A stretch of 64,000 nucleotides of DNA from UBA5069 sp964560495. Lineage in GTDB: Bacteria > Chloroflexota > Anaerolineae > Caldilineales > Caldilineaceae. Location: positions 51,574-115,573 of the forward strand of contig CAZLMM010000012.1 in NCBI GenBank assembly GCA_964560495.1. Reading direction: 5' to 3'. The notes under the pieces are model-generated. The model was not told the origin of the DNA, made no database searches, and saw only the letters and a list, made by a program, of their open reading frames with translations. Position 1 is the first letter of the stretch; each line of letters begins with the position of its first letter. Below, piece by piece: positions 17,046-27,552 of the stretch. A program made the translations under genes and the position numbers.

Positions 17046-17141
17046 CTTGCAGCGTTTCTCATAGTCGAAGTCGACCCGGCTAGTCACGGTTCGTGGGATG
17101 ATTCTCGACCAAAAACCAGGCACAAACAAAGGAGCAGAAAA

Positions 17142-19193
<2,052 letters not shown>

Positions 19194-19333
19194 GCGCCTT
19201 CGGTGTTGGCGCGGTTGACATAGGAATCGAGGCGGCGTGTCGCACGGCAGTTGGCTGGCAGATTGACGGATTTTGGATACAAGAAATGGAATGATTGTGC
19301 TCATTGGGCGATTTTGGTGTGCAGTGGGCGCGG

Positions 19334-19690
19334 CTATCCTATGGAAAGTGTACGTAGGCGCATCAAGTTGAAGGCCAGACAGACTAAAGCCCATTCGTCG
19401 CTGACAGCATCAAGGCCGCGCAAGGAGAATTGCCGAAAGCCGAGCGCCGCCTTGATGACGCCGATGACCGGCTCGACGGTGGATTTGCGCAGAGCATAGA
19501 TGGCTTTGCCGATGGCAGTCTGCAACTTGTAGGCCATTTTGACAGTAGGTGTGGCGTCTGCTGGCGGTGATTCTGGTTCTTGAGCGAAACGCTCCTGCCA
19601 GCTTTGGCGATGCGCCTCACGGCCGGTGGCAATATAGGGATCGCTGCCCAGTTCTACGCCAGCAGCAGCACCTGCACAAACAACCCCTTC
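19334..19690 (-). pseudogene. Transposase remnant, IS1182/IS5-like C-terminal part
   Basis: The minus-strand frame ends at 19334 and contains the C-terminal third of an IS1182-type DDE transposase: YIATGREAHRQSW, MAYKLQTAIGKAIYALRK, TVEPVIGVIKAALGFRQFSL and LRGLDAVSDEWALVCLAFN. The final catalytic Glu would lie in TVEP. Upstream of about 19690 the family-like sequence stops, although the frame stays open to 19912. The first two thirds of the enzyme are therefore missing and the element cannot move by itself. No clear terminal inverted repeat was found. Confidence 0.75.
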
Positions 19691-20050
19691 AGTTGGCTGC
19701 GAAACGTCTTGCGAAAGTTGGCCAACGTATATGGTTACCGCTTTGACCAAGAGCAGGGCCTGGATGTCGAGGATATCCGTGTCCACAAACTTGAACGTAT
19801 GAAGCGGCTCTTTCTCTTGGTCTTGGCGGCCGCTCAGTTTGTCTTCTACCTCACCGACACTTGGCCGCCCCCTGCTATTGTTTGGATGCGTGGCTTGGGC
19901 GGCAAACTTCATCTCAACAACGACTTGGATGAGCCATATCTCGTCTTGCGGGGCGTCTCAGCTTTGCTCAGAACCGTCGCAACTCTTTCTCACGCTGCTG
20001 TCCACCCTTTCCCCAGACACCTTTTTGCTTCCGGTGCGACTGATGGGTAA
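19690..20050 (+). pseudogene. Transposase remnant, IS4-like C-terminal part
   Basis: On the plus strand about 120 residues read like the end of an IS4-family transposase: YGYRFDQEQGLDVEDIRV, then HKLERMKRLFLLVLAAAQFV. The catalytic YREK-type Glu region and the N-terminal part are missing because the sequence begins at the junction with the oppositely oriented IS1182-like remnant. The reading frame stays open to 20050. The fragment abuts a different transposase fragment head to head, so the locus is a composite scar. Confidence 0.6.
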
Positions 20051-20069
20051 TCAACCAGTTTTTGTTCGG

Positions 20070-20098
20070 TTGTGGGGCAGGTGGATTCGTGCTATACT
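20070..20098 (+). promoter_or_regulatory. Promoter for the SDR gene
   Basis: TTGTGG (20070-20075) and TATACT (20093-20098) are 17 bases apart. It lies just beyond the end of the IS remnant; the SDR start is about 83 bases downstream of the predicted transcript start. Confidence 0.6.
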
Positions 20099-20187
20099 AC
20101 AAATCCTTTGACCTTCGGTGGAGCATATTTGCTGGCTGGAGTCGTCGATCGATGGACCACACACCGGGCGCCACGGAGAAAAACGTC

Positions 20188-20958
20188 ATGTTCGATCTAT
20201 CAGGCCAGGTTGCAATCGTCACTGGCGCGTCCCGCGGCATTGGCGAGGCCATTGCTCGCAGATTGACCCAGGCCGGCGCTGCGGTCGCAGTTATGAGCCG
20301 CAAACAAGAGAATGTTGACGCCGCCGCGCACCGGCTGCGGGAAACGGGCGGTCGGGTCATCGCCATTGCCGGTCACGCGGGCAGCGAGACGGATGTTGTG
20401 CGCGTTGTCCAGACTACGGTGGCAGAGCTTGGCCGCATTGACATCGTGGTGAACAATGCCGCTGTCAATCCCCATTTCGGCCCCCTGTTGACAGCCGAAA
20501 CCAGCCATTGGGACAAGACCTTTGAGGTCAACGTGAAGGGCGCATTTTTCATGGCGCGCGCCGTGGCGCCCATCATGAAGCAGCAGGGCGGCGGCAAGAT
20601 CATTAACGTCGCCTCCATTGCCGGCCTGAACCCCGGCCCCATGATGGGCGTCTACAGTGTCAGCAAGGCTGCGCTCATCATGCTGACCAAAGCCCTGGCC
20701 GTGGAACTGGCAGCCGACAATATCCAGGTCAACGCTATCGCCCCTGGCTTTATCAAAACGCGCTTTTCATCTGCCTTGTGGGGCAACCCCGACTTGAACC
20801 AGGCCATCAGCCGGGCGACGCCGGCCGGGCGCATCGCCGAGCCGGAGGAAGTCGCCGGCGCGGCGCTCTATTTGGCGTCGCCAGCGTCGAGCTTCACCAC
20901 GGGCAGCGTGCTGGTGGTGGATGGCGGCGTCGCGCTGGGTGTGATTCCGTTGGGATGA
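20188..20958 (+). CDS. SDR family oxidoreductase
   Basis: The ATG at 20188 (MFDLSGQVAIV) follows ACGGAGAAAAACGTC and gives the classical 256-residue length; 20152 is a possible alternative. The NAD(P)-binding TGASRGIGEAIA motif is near residue 14. Asn and Ser/Tyr/Lys catalytic positions are visible: NNAAVNPHFG, NVASIAG, and YSVSKAALIM. The C-terminal motif INAIAPGFIKT-like sequence VNAIAPGFIKTRFS follows. Members reduce or oxidise carbonyl/alcohol groups in sugars, fatty acids or xenobiotics. The coenzyme loop lacks an obvious acidic or basic selector I can trust, so NAD versus NADP is left open. Confidence 0.88.
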   Translation: MFDLSGQVAIVTGASRGIGEAIARRLTQAGAAVAVMSRKQENVDAAAHRLRETGGRVIAIAGHAGSETDVVRVVQTTVAELGRIDIVVNNAAVNPHFGPLLTAETSHWDKTFEVNVKGAFFMARAVAPIMKQQGGGKIINVASIAGLNPGPMMGVYSVSKAALIMLTKALAVELAADNIQVNAIAPGFIKTRFSSALWGNPDLNQAISRATPAGRIAEPEEVAGAALYLASPASSFTTGSVLVVDGGVALGVIPLG

Positions 20959-21093
20959 CTGCACCTTACCCTGACCTTCATATTGGTTTTACACCCATTT
21001 CAAATGGGTTTACACTTGTAACCGTCCAATTCGCCTCCCCATTGCCGGAACGCTGTCCACGCCTTTGTTCGTCATTGCTCACAGGAGGGATCG

Positions 21094-23892
21094 ATGCCAG
21101 CTCGCACATGTCGAGTGGGTGTTCATGGGCGCAACGACCATCAGTTCCAGGAAATTGATTATCAGGTCGTGCGCGACGCCAAACTCGAAGCGATCAAGAT
21201 GTTGAGCCACACAGACCCGACTGTCTTTCGCCGACTGCGTGATGAAAACCCCGACATCGAGATCATCACGCGCCTCCACGGCGGCGGCTTTGGCGAAGGC
21301 CATCACCCCACGCCCGAGCAATTCGCCGCCGAGATGACCCCGGTCATGGCGAGCCTGAAGCCCTTCTGCACCATGTTCCAGGTGCACAACGAGCCGAATC
21401 ATGTCCATCGCTATGAGGGGTGGGGCAATACTGACGCTGATGCGCACGATTTCAACCTGTGGTTTCTAGATGTCTATGGCCGGCTCAAGCGGGCGCATCC
21501 CTGGGCCAGCCTGGGCTTTCCCGGCCTGGCCGTGCCCGACCCGTTGCACCGCGACAAAGCCTGGCTGCGCATCTGTCGCCCGGCCATCGAACGAGCCGAT
21601 TGGCTGGGGTGTCACTGCTATTGGCAGACGCCCCCAGATCGCGAGTCGGTTATCTTTGAGGAGCACAGCGGTCTGTGCTTCAAGTACTACCATGAGATGT
21701 ATCCTGACAAGGCGATTCACATCCTGGAATGCGGCAACTCCAACGGGCAAGGGCAAGGCTTTTCCACCGATCAACAGCTTTACGGCGATGAATACGCCCG
21801 TTGGTTGCAAGAGGTTTTCAAGCATCCTTACATCGGATCCGCATCGTTTTTCATCCTTTCGTCGCCAGACCCGACATGGGAGTCGTTTTCCTGGCGCACG
21901 GATGGCGGCGTCAAGGAGCGAATCGTCGGAGCGGTCGCCCGGCTGGATCGGCCTACCTTGCGGGCGATTCAGGCCGGCGCCGGCGCAGTGGCCGGGGCTG
22001 TTGGCAGTGCGGCGCCGGCCGATCAACAGAAGATTGGGAGGATTCCACCAGTGTACACTAACCAGAACATCATTGATGCGTTTTACAATGCGGCCGGCGC
22101 ACTGGGCGTCGGCAACTGGGACATCCTCAACAAGGCCGGCCTGGATGTCAACCAGCTTGCCCAGAACCGGCCAAGTCTGTACGCCGGCACGCCTGTGGAT
22201 GATTTGCCCAATCTCACTTCAGAAGAGCGCGCACTTGTGCGGAGCGAGCTGGTCAAAGTGTTGCGCAAGAACAAAAAGCGTAGCGTCAAAGTCGTTGCGC
22301 CGGCCGGGCTGAACCTGCGCCAGGGGGCGGGCGCTGACCAGGCTGTCATCAGGTTGTTGCCCGACCAGACGCCCCTCGACGTGCTCGACGACAGCCAGAC
22401 CTGGCTCTTCGTAGCAACCGATGAGGGCGAAGCCGGCTATGTTCACCGTGATTATGTGAGCGCGCCGTCTCCTGTTGCGCCGCCTGTGGTGACTTCGCCA
22501 CCCGTGGTCATTGCCCCAGGCGCTCCGTTGGCGCTCCCCGGCTATCTTGCATCCGCGCCAGATCTGGCCGAAGCGCCTCTCCAGCCGGTCGAAACGCTGA
22601 CGCTGGGCGCGGAAGTGGGCGAGGGCGCGCGTCGTCTGGCGGCCATCTGGAATCGGTTGGGCGGGCTGCTTTATGTGCTGGCGGGCCGGCTGCAAGTCGA
22701 CGTGGGTGTGGCGCTGGCGGTGCTGGCGGTGGAATCAGGCGGCGTGGGCTTCTCGCCCAATGGCCGCATGGTCATCCGTTTCGAGAATCATCTTTTCTAT
22801 CACAACTGGGGCAAGCACAACCCCGACTTCTTCAATCGTCATTTCACCTTCAGTTCCGCAAAATCCTGGGAAGGCCACGCGTTTCGACCATCGCCCAGCT
22901 TGCCCTTCAGTGAGTTTCACGGCGACCAGGTTGCCGAGTGGCGCGTGCTCGACTTTGCTGCAAGCCTGGACGATGTTGCGGCCAAACTCTCCATCAGCAT
23001 GGGCGCGCCGCAAATTTTGGGGAGCAACCACCGGCGCATTGGCTATGCCAGTGTGCAGGACATGTTCAGCGCCTTTCAATCTGGCGAGCGCAGCCAGGTT
23101 CTTGGCCTGTTCGATTTCATCCGCGCCGACGCCAACATGGTCCAGGCGTTGCGCAATCGAGACTATCGCGCTTTTGCAGCCGGCTACAATGGCCCCGGTC
23201 AGGCGGACACCTACGCCACGCTGATCGCCAGTTGGGTGCAGGCGTTCGAGGCGTTGCGGCCAGCATTGACTGCTGCCGGGGTCGTTTTCGCCCCAGGAGC
23301 AACGCCCCCGTTGGACAGTGCGCTGGACGCTGCACTGGCCTATCTGCCGGCGCCTACTCTGCCAGACATCCTGGTGCAGGTGACGCCGGGTGAAGGCGAG
23401 GAAGGAAAGAAAGGGACTCAGCCGGTGGATCCGGAATTGCAGAAGCTGTGGATTGCCCATGTAAAGCAGGGGTTGGACAACAACAACGTCATGTTCCGTC
23501 GGGTCTTGGGTGCGTTCATGGTGCCTTACTATCTGACCATCGCCCTCTATGTGGTGCAATTCCTGGTGGGCATCGGCCTGTTCATCCTGGCCGCCCGACT
23601 CAGTGTGCAACAAGGCTCGCAGATGGCCGCGCTTTTCTTCGGCGGCCTGGGCGTCGTCGCGTTCCTCGCCTATTTCCTTAGCCGCCCCTTGCGCTCGCTG
23701 GAAGAGAACCTTCAGTTCATCACCTGGTTGGGCGTCATCTACAACACCTACTGGACGCGATTGCTTTACATGCAGAACGCCGCCACGGTGCACGACGAGC
23801 TCAAGGACGCCACCCAGGTGGCGGTGGATCAGATCGAGGAGCTCATCGACAAGAATTCACGCCTTGCCAGCAAGCGGCCGGGTGTGCGGTAG
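21094..23892 (+). CDS. Membrane-anchored muramidase with glycosidase-like and SH3 domains
   Basis: This 932-residue protein starts after ACAGGAGGGATCG and has no N-terminal signal peptide. Residues 1-290 look like a TIM-barrel glycosidase of clan A, with Glu100 in VHNEPNHV and Glu212 in HILECGNSN as likely acid/base and nucleophile. A helical linker (320-390) leads to a bacterial SH3 domain (397-456: GLNLRQGAGADQAVIRLLP). Residues 530-720 match the N-acetylmuramidase family (DUF3380): AVESGG with catalytic Glu548, RFENHLFY, QVAEWRVLDFA, SMGAPQILG and YNGPGQADTY. Two transmembrane helices lie near 810-860, followed by a cytoplasmic helix. It would cut peptidoglycan glycan strands. It is the first of three genes in a likely operon with a caspase-like peptidase and a patatin. 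Confidence 0.8.
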   Translation: MPARTCRVGVHGRNDHQFQEIDYQVVRDAKLEAIKMLSHTDPTVFRRLRDENPDIEIITRLHGGGFGEGHHPTPEQFAAEMTPVMASLKPFCTMFQVHNEPNHVHRYEGWGNTDADAHDFNLWFLDVYGRLKRAHPWASLGFPGLAVPDPLHRDKAWLRICRPAIERADWLGCHCYWQTPPDRESVIFEEHSGLCFKYYHEMYPDKAIHILECGNSNGQGQGFSTDQQLYGDEYARWLQEVFKHPYIGSASFFILSSPDPTWESFSWRTDGGVKERIVGAVARLDRPTLRAIQAGAGAVAGAVGSAAPADQQKIGRIPPVYTNQNIIDAFYNAAGALGVGNWDILNKAGLDVNQLAQNRPSLYAGTPVDDLPNLTSEERALVRSELVKVLRKNKKRSVKVVAPAGLNLRQGAGADQAVIRLLPDQTPLDVLDDSQTWLFVATDEGEAGYVHRDYVSAPSPVAPPVVTSPPVVIAPGAPLALPGYLASAPDLAEAPLQPVETLTLGAEVGEGARRLAAIWNRLGGLLYVLAGRLQVDVGVALAVLAVESGGVGFSPNGRMVIRFENHLFYHNWGKHNPDFFNRHFTFSSAKSWEGHAFRPSPSLPFSEFHGDQVAEWRVLDFAASLDDVAAKLSISMGAPQILGSNHRRIGYASVQDMFSAFQSGERSQVLGLFDFIRADANMVQALRNRDYRAFAAGYNGPGQADTYATLIASWVQAFEALRPALTAAGVVFAPGATPPLDSALDAALAYLPAPTLPDILVQVTPGEGEEGKKGTQPVDPELQKLWIAHVKQGLDNNNVMFRRVLGAFMVPYYLTIALYVVQFLVGIGLFILAARLSVQQGSQMAALFFGGLGVVAFLAYFLSRPLRSLEENLQFITWLGVIYNTYWTRLLYMQNAATVHDELKDATQVAVDQIEELIDKNSRLASKRPGVR

Positions 23893-23936
23893 TGAACGAA
23901 ACAGACCGAAGGCGCGGTGTGAAAAGGAGTCATCCC

Positions 23937-25748
23937 ATGTCCGATCCAATCCCATCAACACAAACATTGTTCTTCAACGGCATCAACGGCGACGACGGCA
24001 ACTACGATCTCCCACCCATGACAGGCGACGAGCTTGCCAAATTCATCCGCGGCGAGAGCGCGCCCGAAAACCTGGATGAACTGAAAGCACGCCATGAACG
24101 CTCCAAGCAAGAGTTCTTCGGCGTCATCGAAGGCGTGGATCCGAAGAACCTATCCGCTGCTGGCTGGGGTGTAGTCTTTGCCCACGATGCTGACCCGGCC
24201 GTCGAGGAGGCGCTGAGCGAGCTATTGACCCTGCGTAAACAGCAGACGGGCGATCTCTTCCGCATCTACAAAGGCGGCAATGGCTACCGCGTCGGCAAGG
24301 ACACCAAGAACAGCTTTCTATCCCGCCAGGGCGCCGGGCCTGGCCCGGTCGACCCTGCCAAAGTTCCCTACTACCTCCTCATCGTAGGTAGCCCGGACAA
24401 GATTCCCTATCGTTTCCAGTATCAGCTCGATGTCCAGCACGCGGTCGGGCGCATCCATTTCGACTCGCTGCAAGAGTACGCCAACTATGCACACGGCGTG
24501 GTCGCGGCGGAGACAGGCGGGTTGGCCTTGAAGCGAACGGCTGCTTTCTGGGGGCCGGCCAATCCTGACGACCCGGCGACGCAACTGAGCTCGCAGGAGC
24601 TTTTGGAGCCGCTGCGTCAGAAATATCAGTTGGTCGCACGGGACTGGCAGATTCGCTCTCACATCGGCGGCGACGCCACCAAGGAGCAACTCGGGCGGCT
24701 GCTGGGCGGCGACGAAACGCCGGCGCTGTTGTTCACAGCCAGCCACGGCATGGCTTTTCCCCTGGGCAGCAATCGCCAGCTTCCCCATCAGGGTGCGCTC
24801 CTTTGCCAGGAGTGGCCCGGCCCCAAGCAGTGGCAGGCGGCCATCCCCCAGGAGCACTACTTTGCTGGCGACGATCTCACCGCTGCCAGCCAGCTCCACG
24901 GCATGATTGCGCTGTTCTTTGCCTGTTTTGGCGCCGGCACGCCGCTGCACGATGAGTTCTCAAAGCAGGCTTTTCAGCAGCGCAAGCAGATCGCACCGGT
25001 GGACTTTCTGGCGCAGTTGCCCACCCGCATGTTGAGCCACGCCAACGGGGGCGCATTGGCCGTCGTCGGTCACGTAGACCGCGCCTGGGGCTATTCCTTT
25101 GTTTGGCCCCAGGCGGGTGGACAAACCGCCGTATTCGGGAGTGCATTTCAGGCGCTGATCGACGGCGCGCCGGTGGGCTATGCGACAGAGTATTTCAATG
25201 AACGCTACGCCGAACTCTCCACTGAACTGACCGTGCAGCTGGAAAACCTGGATTTCGGCGCGCCGGTCAGTCCCTATGAGATCGCCGGGCTGTGGACTGC
25301 CAACAACGACGCGCGCGGGTATGCCATCCTGGGCGACCCGGCGGTGCGTCTGCCCTTGGTTGCTGCCGGTGCACCAGTTCAAGAGCGCGCTATTTTGATC
25401 ATGCCGTCGGTGGCGGATGTGCGCGCCAGCGCCGCGCCTATGACTGGCGTCGCCAGTGCTGCGCAGCCAGCCTCGTCGACTCTTTCCGGCGGGGCGAATT
25501 TCTCGGCTGTGGACGAGAGCCAGCCGGCTGGCGGCGCTCCAAGCGCTGCTGGCGTGACGGTCAAGACGGTCGTTGCCGGCGCTGCCGCAGCGACAACTAC
25601 TTTCGACTTACACGGGATTACCACTGCTCTTTCGGAACAGGCGGCGAGCGACAAGAATCTCTTGCGCTATCATCAGGGCATGGTGGAGCAGGCCATTCGG
25701 CTGCATCTTGCCAACGCCTATCCCGGGTCTGTGGAGATCGAGTTGTGA
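23937..25748 (+). CDS. Caspase/gingipain-fold cysteine peptidase (C25-like)
   Basis: The ATG at 23937 follows AAAAGGAGTCATCCC. The 603-residue product has no signal peptide. The central part (about 140-400) has the caspase/gingipain layout: YYLLIVGSPDKIPY at a core strand, then LLFTASHGMAFP with catalytic His270, and IALFFACFGAGTPLHDE with catalytic Cys330, followed by GGALAVVGHVDRAWGYSF. A Ser/Ala/Gly-rich linker (about 490-570) precedes a short C-terminal helix. Such dyads cleave after specific residues, and CHAT/C25-type enzymes often act in programmed cell death or toxin maturation. It lies 44 bases after the muramidase gene and 80 bases before the patatin, suggesting one transcript. Confidence 0.72.
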   Translation: MSDPIPSTQTLFFNGINGDDGNYDLPPMTGDELAKFIRGESAPENLDELKARHERSKQEFFGVIEGVDPKNLSAAGWGVVFAHDADPAVEEALSELLTLRKQQTGDLFRIYKGGNGYRVGKDTKNSFLSRQGAGPGPVDPAKVPYYLLIVGSPDKIPYRFQYQLDVQHAVGRIHFDSLQEYANYAHGVVAAETGGLALKRTAAFWGPANPDDPATQLSSQELLEPLRQKYQLVARDWQIRSHIGGDATKEQLGRLLGGDETPALLFTASHGMAFPLGSNRQLPHQGALLCQEWPGPKQWQAAIPQEHYFAGDDLTAASQLHGMIALFFACFGAGTPLHDEFSKQAFQQRKQIAPVDFLAQLPTRMLSHANGGALAVVGHVDRAWGYSFVWPQAGGQTAVFGSAFQALIDGAPVGYATEYFNERYAELSTELTVQLENLDFGAPVSPYEIAGLWTANNDARGYAILGDPAVRLPLVAAGAPVQERAILIMPSVADVRASAAPMTGVASAAQPASSTLSGGANFSAVDESQPAGGAPSAAGVTVKTVVAGAAAATTTFDLHGITTALSEQAASDKNLLRYHQGMVEQAIRLHLANAYPGSVEIEL

Positions 25749-25828
25749 CGAATGGTTGGGAGGGAGACATGCCTTGAGCCTTCCTTGCAGTGATTATTCC
25801 AACCAAACATGCCAGAGGAGGAGCAACG

Positions 25829-27025
25829 ATGGATTTCGATCTTGTCTTCGAGGGCGGCGGCGCCAAAGGTATCGTCTTCGTCGGCGCAATGGAGGCGTTC
25901 ACGGAGGCTGGTCACGCGTTCGGGCGGTTGATGGGCACATCCGCCGGAGCGATCACGGCTACACTGCTGGCGGCGGGCTACAGCGCGGCCGAGATGCAGG
26001 CGGCCATCAGCGAGAAAGAAAACGGACGCTCAGTCTTCGAGAAGTTCCTGGCGACGCCGGAGAAATTCGATGACGAGACCATTCACAACTCGGTCATTCG
26101 TTCATTGCTGCGCAGCGTGGATTTGCCCTTGGTGCCCGATTGGATCGAGGAGAAGCTGGACGTATATATTTCCACCGCGCTCCTCCGTTGGCCCCTCTAC
26201 CGCAACCTTTTCTCCTTTATCGAAAACGGCGGCCTCTATTCTGCTGACCATTTTGTCGAATGGCTGCGCAGAAAACTCGATTCAGGCAGCTATCAAGGCA
26301 GACCGCGGCGTTTCAGCGACATGAACTTTGCCGACTTCCACGCCGCCACGGGCGTCGATCTGACGCTCATTGCCGCAGACACAAGTGACCAACGCATCTT
26401 GATTCTCAACCACCAGACTGCGCCGCGCTGTCCTATCGTCTGGGCGACGCGCATGTCCATGAGCATCCCGCTCCTGTGGCAAGAAGTCATTTGGCAGGCT
26501 GAATGGGGCGACTACCGTGGGACGCCTATCGCTGGCAACGCCATCGTAGACGGCGGGATGCTCTCCAATTTTCCCCTGGAATTATTCGTCTCGAAACAAC
26601 CCCAGGTGACGGCTGTCATGGGGAAGAAGGAGAATGAGCGGGTGATTGGGCTGCTCATCGACGAAGCGACGCCAGTGCCAGGCGCGCCGCCTCTACCTGC
26701 TGGACAGCATGAGGGTGGCCTGCCGATTGGCAACCTGCGCAGCGCCAGGCGCATCGGTCGACTCATCAACACCATGCTCCAGGCGCATGACAAAATGGCA
26801 GTGGAAGCCTTCCAAAAACTGGTGGCGCGCCTGCCTGCCGGCGGCTACGGAACGACGGAGTTCAATATGAGCGATGAGCGCCGCGCTGCGCTGGTGGCTG
26901 CGGGCAAGGCGAGCATGGCTGGCTATCTCAGCCAACTGGCGTTTGGGCTCCCCTTCGACATCAGCCAGCCTGTCGACATGGAGACCGTCGCCGATAACAG
27001 CGCGCTGCGCATCCTGGCCGAGTGA
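25829..27025 (+). CDS. Patatin-like phospholipase
   Basis: The ATG at 25829 follows AGAGGAGGAGCAACG. The 398-residue product opens directly with the patatin core: VFEGGGAKGIVFVGAMEAF (oxyanion loop, residues 7-25), nucleophile Ser38 in GTSAGAITAT, and the catalytic Asp241 in VDGGMLSNFPLEL. There is no signal peptide or membrane helix. Family members hydrolyse the acyl chains of membrane lipids. In bacteria they act as secreted toxins or as effectors of defence systems such as CBASS. It is last in the muramidase-caspase-patatin run, and an inverted repeat follows its stop. Confidence 0.9.
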   Translation: MDFDLVFEGGGAKGIVFVGAMEAFTEAGHAFGRLMGTSAGAITATLLAAGYSAAEMQAAISEKENGRSVFEKFLATPEKFDDETIHNSVIRSLLRSVDLPLVPDWIEEKLDVYISTALLRWPLYRNLFSFIENGGLYSADHFVEWLRRKLDSGSYQGRPRRFSDMNFADFHAATGVDLTLIAADTSDQRILILNHQTAPRCPIVWATRMSMSIPLLWQEVIWQAEWGDYRGTPIAGNAIVDGGMLSNFPLELFVSKQPQVTAVMGKKENERVIGLLIDEATPVPGAPPLPAGQHEGGLPIGNLRSARRIGRLINTMLQAHDKMAVEAFQKLVARLPAGGYGTTEFNMSDERRAALVAAGKASMAGYLSQLAFGLPFDISQPVDMETVADNSALRILAE

Positions 27026-27100
27026 CCCGGCAATACTGAACAACCGTCGTCTTTTCTCTTCGCTGGCAGCATCAATACTCCTCAAAGCATTGTTGCCCGC

Positions 27101-27133
27101 ATCTTCCAGGAAGCTCCCGGCTTTCTGGAAGAT
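27101..27133. repeat. Hairpin shared with 9850-9883
   Basis: Arms 27101-27115 and 27119-27133 pair over 15 positions. The left arm is identical to the left arm at 9850-9864. Two changes in the right arm both turn Watson-Crick pairs into G-U pairs, so the stem is kept. It lies 76 bases after the patatin stop and could also end that transcript. Confidence 0.65.
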
Positions 27134-27213
27134 TGGACAGAGCAAGAATTTCAACTCCATCAACGCCCTTCAACGAGTTGCACTTGGATCAGCGCGCTGC
27201 GCCGCGCCCTGGT

Positions 27214-27241
27214 TTGGCGTCAAGCCGACTCGTGGTACACT
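27214..27241 (+). promoter_or_regulatory. Promoter for the 73-residue protein gene
   Basis: TTGGCG (27214-27219) and TACACT (27236-27241) are 16 bases apart. The predicted leader before the ATG at 27293 is about 45 bases. Confidence 0.55.
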
Positions 27242-27292
27242 GTGTTCTGGATATGTTCTGGAAATGTTGCAATTGTTGTCACAGGAGGGATC

Positions 27293-27514
27293 ATGCCTAC
27301 GCAAACACGAACTACCGTCATTGGCGGCAATGGCTTGCACCACGTCAATACGATCAAACTGCTCGACGGCTCGATCTTTGAGGGGCAGTCCGCCAATGGT
27401 GCCGGCGATCCGGCCTTTGACTATTCATTCAGTTCGTTTCCAGTTATTCCTGCTTTGGCGAATGTGGACTTCGGGGAGATAATGGCGTTGTGGCGTCAAT
27501 CACAGGAGGGTTGA
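27293..27514 (+). CDS. Small protein of unknown function (73 residues)
   Basis: The ATG at 27293 follows CACAGGAGGGATC, a perfect ribosome binding site, and a promoter lies upstream, so I think it is expressed. The sequence begins MPTQTRTTVIGGNG, contains LLDGSIFEGQSANGAG and YSFSSFPVIPALAN, and ends with MALWRQSQEG. It has no Cys, no signal peptide and no membrane segment. I do not recognise a family. It lies between the patatin and the META-domain lipoprotein; the latter starts 38 bases downstream, so the two may be co-transcribed. Confidence 0.6.
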   Translation: MPTQTRTTVIGGNGLHHVNTIKLLDGSIFEGQSANGAGDPAFDYSFSSFPVIPALANVDFGEIMALWRQSQEG

Positions 27515-27552
27515 CGATGCACGACTCGTTTTGCACTTGAAGGACATGAGCC

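Noticed and set aside
16866..17141. N-terminal extension of the pyrophosphatase to the upstream ATG
   Set aside because: The extension is not membrane-like, overlaps the cysteine desulfurase start, and lies upstream of the best promoter; the TTG at 17142 has a good ribosome site.
22735..23793. Antisense frame of 352 codons opposite the muramidase gene
   Set aside because: Its composition is that of a shadow frame; the plus-strand protein has catalytic motifs and transmembrane helices.
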